Assembly (NCBI RefSeq): GCF_003369915.1
Contig: NC_046677.1
Location: forward strand, 29,840,913 to 29,904,912
Length of the DNA stretch: 64,000 bases
Direction of reading: 5' to 3'
DNA from: Drosophila miranda
Lineage: Eukaryota; Arthropoda; Insecta; Diptera; Drosophilidae
Below, one piece after another: positions 56,244 to 64,000 of the stretch. Position numbers and translations under genes: made by a program. The notes under the pieces are model-generated. The model did not search any database and had not been told where the DNA came from. It saw only the letters and a program-made list of their open reading frames with translations. Each line of letters opens with the position of its first letter. Within the stretch, counting starts at the first letter, position 1.

Positions 56244-57609
56244 TTAATTAACAGACGACTCGGAAATGGCGTAACAGAAGCCCGAGCCAGCTCCGGCCAA
56301 CTTCACGCGTCCCGGGATTTCCACGAGTGTAGGGCTGCATCTGGAAATTGATCAAAACAGATTGAAAATTGAATTTAAAGCCAATCCACTGGCAGAAGGG
56401 AGATGCTTACACATTCTCTGTACTGTTGTTGCCGCAGTTTCCGTGCTCGTTCCAGCCCCAGGTGTAGATCTCGCCGGCTGTGGTCCGCAGCAGGCCGTGC
56501 TCTGCCCCCATGTGCACGCGAGCAGGCGTCTGACCGTCGGGCAGTTGGAGGCTCAGTGGCTGGGGCACCGCCTGCTGCTCGCTGATCGAGCCCGTGCCCA
56601 GCTGTCCGTAGCAGTTGCGGCCCCACATGAGGATCTCGTTGTTGCGGAGCAGCGCCGCATTGTGGGTCCAGCCGACGGCCAGCTGCCGCACGTCCTCCTC
56701 GAAGAGGAAGGCGTTGGACTGGCCGAACTTGTTGTCGCCCAAAGACAGAATCCGCTTGGTGCTGCCGCCTTCCTGGGTCAGGTCCACGCACTTGAGCAGC
56801 ATGTGGTGCTGGCCGCTGGAGAGGGCCACGATGCGCAGCTCGTTCGGATTGTGCACCTGGATCTTCATCGTGTTGCAGCGGTGCAGGGTGGTGGCCGTGA
56901 TGTCCAGCTCGATGGGCGGGGGGTCCATGACGCGCAGCCGCCCGAACACGTAGATCTTGTGGTCCTGCGTGAGCACTGCGCAGTGGCGCAGCCCGAAGCT
57001 GATGGCCAGCGCGGGCTCCTCCTTGGGCAGCCGCACGGGGAGGGGCCGACGGACGGCCATGAACCCGCGCTGGCAGATCCCCAGCTGCTGGAAGGCGTTG
57101 GAGCCCCACACGAAGAGTCGCTTGGTCAGGGTTATCCCGCCAGAGATGTCCCAGCCGCAGCTAACCGTTTCAATGGGCACCTCCTGAAAGAATCGAGAGG
57201 TGAAAGTGGCCTTTGATGGATGGCAGCGTTGGTGTCACCTCAAAGTACTCTGAGGGAATCATCTGGAACTCGTTGTGGCACTCCTCCGTCGAGTCCAGGC
57301 CCAGTTGTCCGCGATTGTTCCAGCCGCAGGCGTGCACCCTTCCGCTCGTGTCCAGCACGAGTACGTGCCCCCCGCCGCCGCGAATGCAGCGCACCAACTG
57401 GGGGGCGAAGGAGTGTCTGGTCAGGCGCTGCGGCGTCATGCACAGCTCCGATTCAAAGCCAAGGCCGAGCTGTCCGTGAGAGTTGGCACCCTGCACGACA
57501 GGGCACGAAAAACGATAGAGGATATCACTCATTAATTTGCATTTCAAATCGCGAATCGCCGTGCGACGATGTCTCTTTCGGGGGGCCTTACCCAGGCGAA
57601 GACCTCCAT
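56244..57609 (-). CDS. SERGEF: SERGEF-type RCC1-repeat protein, whole gene, 379 aa
   Basis: A beta-propeller protein of the secretion-regulating guanine nucleotide exchange factor (DelGEF) type, cytoplasmic, linked in mammals to exocyst-dependent secretion. Exons on the minus strand are 57,609-57,592 (only 18 coding bases, MEVFAW), 57,490-57,239, 57,183-56,411 and 56,340-56,244. The introns are 101, 55 and 70 bp with GT/AG ends. The total is 1,140 bases with an unbroken frame. RCC1 motifs are GANSHGQLGLG, GWNNRGQLGLD, GSNAFQQLGIC, GRNCYGQLGTG and GWNEHGNCG. VSCGWD and the ending WGWNEHGNCG..V match human SERGEF, as does the start FAWGANS. The tiny first exon is easily missed: the frame also opens in the intron, with a false ATG at 57,532. 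AATAAA follows the stop directly. The start is about 105 bp from a possible divergent ORF. Confidence 0.92.
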
Positions 57610-57713
57610 TGCGGTGGCCACCAGTTGCACGCCTCGCGCTGCACTTCCGGTTGCTGTTTCGCGCTCTGTCGTTGCCGCTGATTTAATACGCCGCAGTCAC
57701 GCCAACAACAACA

Positions 57714-57851
57714 ATGCTGTTCCTCCGTCGATGGCTGCTCTGGGGGGCTCCACTGCTGCTGCACTTGTGCTGCTTTCTGGCCTCCACTGGGAGCTGCTTG
57801 CCGTCCGGACGCGTGCCTCTGCCTGTGGCTGCTCATGTAAAAGTGAAATAA
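57714..57851 (+). CDS. possible signal-peptide first exon, divergent from SERGEF
   Basis: An ATG frame of 45 codons on the plus strand begins MLFLRRWLLWGAPLLLHLCC and then FLASTGSC, a textbook signal peptide with a cleavage-like site. It closes at a TAA, but a donor-like CAT|GTAAAAGT at 57,837 would end a first exon after about 41 codons. If real, it is the start of a secreted or membrane protein transcribed away from SERGEF through a shared promoter region. The matching start beside the fourth SERGEF copy would lie at 64,004, just outside the window. I could not find a downstream exon in the right phase. Confidence 0.35.
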   Translation: MLFLRRWLLWGAPLLLHLCCFLASTGSCLPSGRVPLPVAAHVKVK

Positions 57852-60780
57852 CTCTGATATTGTCGGGGGTTTTTATAATATTCTGCACTTTCGGCGTGTT
57901 CTGTGTTCTGTGCACAACACAAAATGTAAACAAATGCCAGAGTGCTGCCAGACCGTTGCAGTCAGCTGTTCTGCCCGACAACAGGTCTGCTCTGCCGGCA
58001 CATCTGTCTGGCAGCACAATCTTCCGCTTAACAGAGATGTTAGCAGCGTCTGTTATCTGTGGATTCTGTATGGTTTCCCGCCAAGGTTAACCTTTGAATT
58101 GGGAATGGGTTCTCCCTTTTCCCAAGGCAAAATTTTGCAACAGCTAACAACTCGCTGGCTAAGGGTAATGTCTCATTTGGCTAAAAATGGAGGGAACAAG
58201 CGATTATGTAATCCCATGGTTACGCCACGAAATCACGGAAATTGCATGTAAATATATGGTAATTAAGCGCCATTAAAGTTCAGGGCAAAGGTTAAAGTGC
58301 ATGCGGTTTTAATTAAGTTTTAATTGTCAACCCGGCGACACTAGTTAGCCACAAAGTGGGCTTGGCCTGGCCCAAAAGCGAGTGCAACGAAACCCGCATC
58401 CCCTACAGTGGAGAACCCATAGAAACCCGCCGCAGGAGAGCTCTTCTTACGAGTATACACCTTACAGATTCTGCCATTTGTAGGGGAACTGGCTTTTAAT
58501 TACAAGTGCCATGAAATCCCGGCGAGCCATAGAGGAAACCAAAAGCGCAACTTTGCTAACAGCAGGACATTAGAAGGGTCCATGTTCGGCTAGCATGCAA
58601 TGCAGAGCCCCCCTTGTGCCTTCAAAGGAGCGCCCCTCGCACACGTGAAGAATGCACTGTGGGTCCGTCCGCATTTGCAATGCAAAACAGTCGGCAGGCA
58701 CACACCTACTCGCACCTACCCAGGGGGGGCCGTTCCTAAGCGCCTCAAATGGAAACCGATGATTTTCACTTGATACCACACCCGTGGCCATGCCACGGAA
58801 GACGGCAGCTCCACATGCAATCGGAGGCAGTCGGAGGCGACTCCTTTCCGAATGGAAGTCCAGCATTCAATTAAATTCAAAGCGAATCAACATGTCCCCG
58901 CGTACAGGGCAATCAAATTTGAATAGAGCAATAAATGAAGGGGAAAGCCCGCCGGGGAATCAAGGATTTCCTAACTAATGTTTCTTCCTGGATATTTCGT
59001 AGTCGCTTCTTTTGTTTCGCTGAGGGAACGCTTTTTACTGGACTTTCAGTATGGATTGTTATGCCCTGTCCTTAGCGCGAATATGATGAAGGGTTATTGT
59101 AGCCTGTGTTTTTCCTGTGGTCACCTTGTAGAAGAATGACTGAAGAACCCGTGAAGCCGTGCGTGGAAATTCGAATAAGAAATGTACTGTGGAAGATATG
59201 TTTAAAAATTATGCAACGGATTCGAAATATAAGCAACTTACATTATAGAAAAAAGATCCAAGTCCAGTTAAAGCCAACAAAAGATATTTCAACATAACAT
59301 AGGCCTGAATTAATAGTTTTTGAATTTTTACATTTGGCGCCAATGTGTGATCTGTTAACAGACACAATCCTGTTAATGGCACCTATCGATATGTTAATTG
59401 CAGTTCAGTGCTGTCAAACCGCAGCAGAGTTCAGTAGGCGCGAGAATGAAGAAATTCGAAAAGTGGATTTTGGGAATAAGTGTATTCCAAAAGACTTTTT
59501 TCTATTCTGCCACTTGCCACTGCATTTGTGGGTGCATGTGAGTGGATGTGCGGATCTGTGTGGGTTTCTGCTCCCAGGAGCGTAATTTAGGCGAGGGCCC
59601 CCGGACACGTGACTCCATTTTCTGTATGTTTTCGGCATCTTTACGACCTTTTGTCTGTTGGTTGTCACATTATTTCCCGTTTTTTGTTGCCGCTGCGTGT
59701 TTCCTTGGTCTTGTGTCACTTTTTCTGTTGTTCTTCTGCCAAAAGAGACATTTTTTGCAGCTTTTTCGAAATTAAATCTAATTTGATGTGCAAATGTGTT
59801 ATGTCGGCGGCGTCGTCGCTTTGTCATGCCACTCGTGCACGTTCCTCTCGATCCCTTCCGTTCCTTGCCTCCCCTCTTCCCCCTTGGCTGTGCACCCGCC
59901 CTGAATTAACAGTTAACGAGTAAATGGCTTACGTAGCTTTTACTTTTGCTGCCCCTCACGCTTCTGCGGTTTCGTTTTCATTGCAGGTTGCGTTTTGTTT
60001 GTTTTCCTTTACACTTTTTCCTTTTTCTTTTCCTTTTTCTCTGCGGTTAGCACTTGATGTGGCATGGCGCGTGGGGCAAGGACAGCGCCAACGTGTGATA
60101 AGCCAAAGTGGTAAGAGTGTCACTGAGAGGAAGGTGGGGTTGGGGGTGCTGCCGATTGGCACTTGCAATTATACTTTTGGCCTTTAATGTCGTTGGCATC
60201 ACTGGCAAGCGAAATCCGCAATTAAATTATCGGAAATATTGAACTTTTGTTGTTGTAATCCCCCCATCCCCTATGAGCATACACCCTCCTGTATCCCAAG
60301 CACTTCTGGACCCAAGCAGAGGACAAAGGTCATGACAACCACTAATCATGACTGCGGTTTCTGCTGTTGTCCATTGCTTTGCGTCCAAGCGGTTGCGGAT
60401 TCAGTCCATAAAACATCAAACATCCTTCAACGCGGACGGATACGAGTTGGGGCTCCGAAAATGTCTGCCCCGCCATGCCTGTCAAATTATGAAAATGGAA
60501 TATTTTCTGGTGTGGCCGACATTTTAATTGAACTTCAACCTAACTGTCGCACTGTTGGGGTCAGCGACCATAAAAATGTCGCTTAAATGAAAAATCCAAT
60601 TTAGGATTTGGTAAAGAGGTTTAAATGTGGTTTGGAAATGCAAAACAAATGAATATTCCAATATTGGAAGACGAAATATAACCTATAATAAATACCTATG
60701 TTTGATAATTAATAAACAAATATAGTATTTTTGATCATTTTTGTATATTTTTGTAAGATGGAATTTTATTGTTTATTTAT
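57852..60780. other. no gene seen; single-copy DNA
   Basis: No coding exon supported. If the divergent gene above is real, this would be its first intron. There are T-rich and CT-rich tracts at 59,640-59,760 and 59,990-60,050. Confidence 0.5.
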
Positions 60781-60790
60781 TTATTTGCAG

Positions 60791-60874
60791 ATGTAAATAA
60801 ATCCTCGCAAAAGATGATTGTGCACTGCAAAAGAGGAGATATTCGGCTTAAAAGTGCATCGGCCAGTGCGAAAT
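60791..60874 (+). other. possible 84-bp internal exon
   Basis: Flanked by TTATTTGCAG on the left and GTAAGT on the right, both near-consensus. One frame is open through it (KSSQKMIVHCKRGDIRLKSA), starting with two bases and ending with one base of split codons. It is a multiple of three and so could be skipped without a shift. No partner exon was identified. Confidence 0.25.
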
Positions 60875-61121
60875 GTAAGTAATTTTTGGATTTTATTAGT
60901 CGGTCCTACTGCTCAGCTGTTTAATCAATTTTCTACACAAGGTCAAAGGTTAACTGAAAGCTTTAATTAACGAAGTACATTATTGGGAGGATATTTATTC
61001 CATTTGTGATGAATAATGCATTTATTTCGGAGTTTCAATGTGATCAGAGGGTTTTACTCATTAATAATTCATATATTATATTATATTATTATACCATTCT
61101 TTTGGCAGTGACAAATTCAGT

Positions 61122-62274
61122 TCAATCGAATTTTTTGAGGAGTAAAACTTCTGGCAAGTAAACTAGTTTCAGTTTGGAAACAACAAACGGTTCATCCTGC
61201 TCCCTGACTGTTTCGGCAGAGATTTTAAAATCAGAACAAATGGAATAGCACCGCCTTGGGGACTTTGCCAGCTGCGGGTATATACTCGCAGAGTAGCTTT
61301 GTTTCGGTGGATTCCTTAAAAACTCCTTGGCAAGGAGTCCTTGCTTACTCCCCGGCCGTGCTTCCGTAATGGCCGGCGAGTCGACTGGCATCAAAAGCCA
61401 CAAGTAGGAGGCAGGAACATCCAACTGCTTTTTGCGGGCTTGAGTAAACATTCGGAGAACCCGTCCAAGCGAGGAGAAAGGAAAAACTGCAGAATTTAAG
61501 GGAAATCATTCAGAGACCGTCTTATGATTTGCAACTTTGCGGCGCCCAGACGCGTGGTACAGATTCCCCTGAAAGCAGAGCTTAAATGTTGGATCCTGGC
61601 GCACATGAACCGGTAGGGGATGGATTCCGGGAAGCCCAAAATTGAACACTGGGTGCACAGATTCAGCAGTCGTAGTCGTAGAATCACGAATTGTACAAAT
61701 GTTTTTCGATTCATCTTCGTCAAAAGTCTTATGGCCGAGGAGCACTTCAGTGAGACAGTGGTCACATATCTTGGCTTGGAACAGTTCAATTGGTTTGTGA
61801 CACAGATGGAACCGGTTGTAGGCCAGAAACATTCGAATTGGCTCCAGAAGATTTGCAGTCGGTTGGGCATCAAGCATCCGAAAGACAATCTCACGGCGCA
61901 ATCTCAATCCTAGGCCTTGCGGTAGGGCATTCGGTTATCCATTAAAATGCTATAGAGGAGTGGTGGCTTAACCTTAAATTTAACTCGAGAATACTTACTC
62001 TTCTAGGGGATATTCAACAGTTCGGCATTTCGACGTCAGCGGCAGGAGAGAGCCGGTGAATTGCTCGACTAGGATCCCGGGCACGTTCTTCTGGCCATTC
62101 TTGAGACCATAAAAGTGCAGCCTCCTCTCGAGTCAATCCTATCATATTGGAATGTGGAGCTTACATTTCAATCTCGCCATCGGGGCAGAATCCATCACAG
62201 GTGTCTTGGATTTTAACCATTTGTGGGAAATCGGGGTTTTCGATGGTGTTCAGCATTATCCAATAATTAGGAAT
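61122..62274 (-). pseudogene. decayed SAC3/GANP-domain gene, SAC3D1-like
   Basis: Minus-strand pieces in order: 62,274-62,165 (ending CDGFCPDGEIEM), 62,124-61,999 (RLHFYGLKNGQKNVPG to CRTVEYPLE), 61,949 to about 61,510 (containing RRE-IVFRMLDAQPTANLLEP, then FLAYNRFHLCHKPIELFQAK), and about 61,490-61,122 (RVLRMFTQARKKQLDVPASY to LLKKFD). The first two introns keep GTAAGC/AG and GTAAGT/AG and correct phase. The CP-x-E-R start, the LLEP-FLAYNRF-LC helix and a late LPASYLWLLM stretch fit the SAC3/GANP family, especially short SAC3D1/SHD1 proteins. A one-base shift occurs near 61,913 (between YRKA and LGLRL) and another break lies near 61,550. The 5' end is missing: a stop and no ATG exon precede 62,274. 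Remnant of a host gene; the functional homologue is presumably elsewhere. Confidence 0.6.
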
Positions 62275-62289
62275 CTATATAAAGCCCTC

Positions 62290-62520
62290 AGATCAGAGAA
62301 TATACGACTTTATTCGTGGGTTTAGCCTTCGATGGGTCAGCTCTTTAGAGAGGTATAGAGAGTGTTAGGTATTCCAGAAAAATGGATAGAAAAAAGTAAT
62401 ATCGAGAGCTCATAAATATTTTTTTAATACTGTAAAATGCAGTAAACGGAAGTTTTCATTGAAATATTTCATATTTTTACATCAGAGGCTTAAGCCCTCT
62501 ATAAAAACAAAGTAACAATT
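62290..62520. other. no gene seen
   Basis: Spacer between the SAC3D1-like remnant and the fourth SERGEF copy. A TATATAAAG at 62,276-62,284 on the plus strand has no supported gene after it. Confidence 0.5.
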
Positions 62521-62533
62521 ATTAATCATAAAA

Positions 62534-63899
62534 TTAGTTAACAGACGACTCGGATATGGCGTAACAGAAGCCCGAGCCCGCTCCGGCCAACTTCACGCGT
62601 CCCGGGATTTCCACCAGCGTAGGGCTGCATCTGGAAATTGATCAAAACAGATTGAAAATTGAATTTAAAGCCAATCCACTGGCAGAAGGGAGATGCTTAC
62701 ACATTCTCTGTACTGTTGTTGCCACAGTTTCCGTGCTCGTTCCAGCCCCAGGTGTAGATCTCGCCGGCTGTGGTCCGCAGCAGGCCGTGCTCTGCCCCCA
62801 TGTGCACGCGAGCAGGCGTCTGGCCGTCGGGCAGTTGGAGGCTCAGTGGCTGGGGCACCGCCTGCTGCTCGCTGATCGAGCCCGTGCCCAGCTGTCCGTA
62901 GCAGTTGCGGCCCCACATGAGGATCTCGTTGTTGCGGAGCAGCGCCGCATTGTGGGTCCAGCCGACGGCCAGCTGCCGCACGTCCTCCTCGAAGAGGAAG
63001 GCGTTGGACTGGCCGAACTTGTTGTCGCCCAAAGACAGAATCCGCTTGGTGCTGCCGCCCTCCTGGGTCAGGTCCACGCACTTGAGCAGCATGTGGTGCT
63101 GGCCGCTGGAGAGGGCCACGATGCGCAGCTCGTTCGGATTGTGCACCTGGATCTTCATCGTGTTGCAGCGGTGCAGGGTGGTGGCCGTGATGTCCAGCTC
63201 GATGGGCGGGGGGTCCATGACGCGCAGCCGCCCGAACACGTAGATCTTGTGGTCCTGCGTGAGCACTGCGCAGTGGCGCAGCCCGAAGCTGATGGCCAGC
63301 GCGGGCTCCTCCTTGGGCAGCCGCACGGGGAGGGGCCGACGGACGGCCATGAACCCGCGCTGGCAGATCCCCAGCTGCTGGAAGGCGTTGGAGCCCCACA
63401 CGAAGAGTCGCTTGGTCAGGGTTATCCCGCCAGAGATGTCCCAGCCGCAGCTAACCGTTTCAATGGGCACCTCCTGAAAGAATCGAGAGGTGAAAGTGGC
63501 CTTTGATGGATGGCAGCGTTGGTGTCACCTCAAAGTACTCTGAGGGAATCATCTGGAACTCGTTGTGGCACTCCTCCGTCGAGTCCAGGCCCAGTTGTCC
63601 GCGATTGTTCCAGCCGCAGGCGTGCACCCTTCCGCTCGTGTCCTGCACGAGTACGTGCCCCCCGCCGCCGCGAATGCAGCGCACCAACTGGGGGGCGAAG
63701 GAGTGTCTGGTCAGGCGCTGCGGCGTCATGCACAGCTCCGATTCAAAGCCAAGGCCGAGCTGTCCGTGAGAGTTGGCACCCTGCACGACAGGGCACGAAA
63801 AACGATAGAGGATATCACTCATTAATTTGCATTTCAAATCGCGAATCGCCGTGCGACGATGTCTCTTTCGGGGGGCCTTACCCAGGCGAAGACCTCCAT
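62534..63899 (-). CDS. SERGEF: SERGEF-type RCC1-repeat protein, fourth copy, 379 aa
   Basis: Same four exons as the unit C gene, each shifted by exactly 6,290: 63,899-63,882, 63,780-63,529, 63,473-62,701 and 62,630-62,534. The frame is open throughout, with start MEVFAWGANSHGQLG. Exons 1-3 and the 5' flank to the window end are nearly identical to copy C; one amino acid change is seen (Leu to Gln in HVLVQDTSGR). Exon 4 differs at several bases (near 62,555, 62,578 and 62,613) and the 3' flank is unrelated beyond about 62,520. Both C and this copy carry ATCAAAACAG in intron 3, absent from A and B. This is a second potentially working SERGEF gene. Confidence 0.9.
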
Positions 63900-64000
63900 T
63901 GCGGTGGCCACCAGTTGCACGCCTCGCGCTGCACTTCCGGTTGCTGTTTCGCGCTCTGTCGTTGCCGCTGATTTAATACGCCGCAGTCACGCCAACAACA

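Larger units (their letters stand above)
46809..57433 (+). repeat. tandem unit C (10.63 kb), continuing into single-copy DNA
   Basis: Third unit. It holds intact P1, P2 and P3, a shortened Gln-rich gene and, because it runs on past the unit edge, the whole SERGEF gene. The right limit given is the position matching the junction in A and B; no junction is visible here. Confidence 0.92.

Noticed and set aside
25268-57433. Assembly artefact as the source of the triplication
   Set aside because: Each unit has private indels and shared derived changes that group A with B, which simple collapse or duplication of contigs would not create. Long reads remain decisive.
62276-62360. Plus-strand TATATAAAG followed by ATG at 62,331 as a gene start
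   Set aside because: The frame closes after eight codons and no exon follows; more likely chance AT-rich sequence next to the SAC3D1-like remnant.

Overview
The window looks like a fly nuclear genome, most likely a Drosophila of the obscura group. The evidence is short 55-60 bp introns with GTAAG donors, TATA/Inr promoters, GATA-rich gut-type upstream DNA, and a complete Or22a-type odorant receptor whose length and intron layout match the melanogaster gene as I remember it. The species is inferred. Or22a next to a pepsin cluster suggests Muller element B (melanogaster 22A).

Layout. From 1 to 15.8 kb the DNA is mostly noncoding. It holds a pair of head-to-tail ~1.2 kb interspersed repeats (7.4-9.9 kb), one intronless unknown ORF (10.97-11.60 kb, minus), a decayed coding stretch upstream of it and scattered copies of a short repeat. 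Or22a (3 exons, minus) lies at 15.87-17.18 kb. A single pepsin-like aspartic protease, here called P0, lies at 23.28-24.53 kb.

From 25,268 to about 57,433 there is a head-to-tail triplication of a 10.6-10.8 kb unit (A, B, C). Each unit carries, left to right: a piece of the ~1.2 kb repeat, three intronless secreted pepsins on the plus strand (P1, P2, P3), a three-exon glutamine-rich gene (minus), a small plus-strand ORF, and a SERGEF-type RCC1-repeat gene (minus). Only unit C runs on into the whole SERGEF gene (4 exons). In A and B it is cut in exon 2, where the next unit begins. The units are nearly identical but decaying differently. P1 is broken in A. P2 has lost its normal start codon in B. 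P3 has the same nonsense codon in A and B, directly after the catalytic DTG. Only C has all three proteases and SERGEF whole.

From 57.7 to 62.5 kb is single-copy DNA. It contains a possible signal-peptide first exon divergent from SERGEF, a possible internal exon, and a decayed SAC3/GANP-domain gene (SAC3D1-like, minus). A fourth SERGEF copy, whole in its coding exons, runs from 62.53 kb to the window end at an offset of 6,290 bases from the unit C copy.

Functionally the window combines an olfactory receptor, a family of secreted proteases that probably act in the larval or adult gut, and housekeeping-type genes carried along in the amplification. I found no self-contained new molecular system. 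The strongest material is the young, unequally decaying gene array and its breakpoints, the proteases with altered active sites, and several unrecognised or decayed coding stretches.
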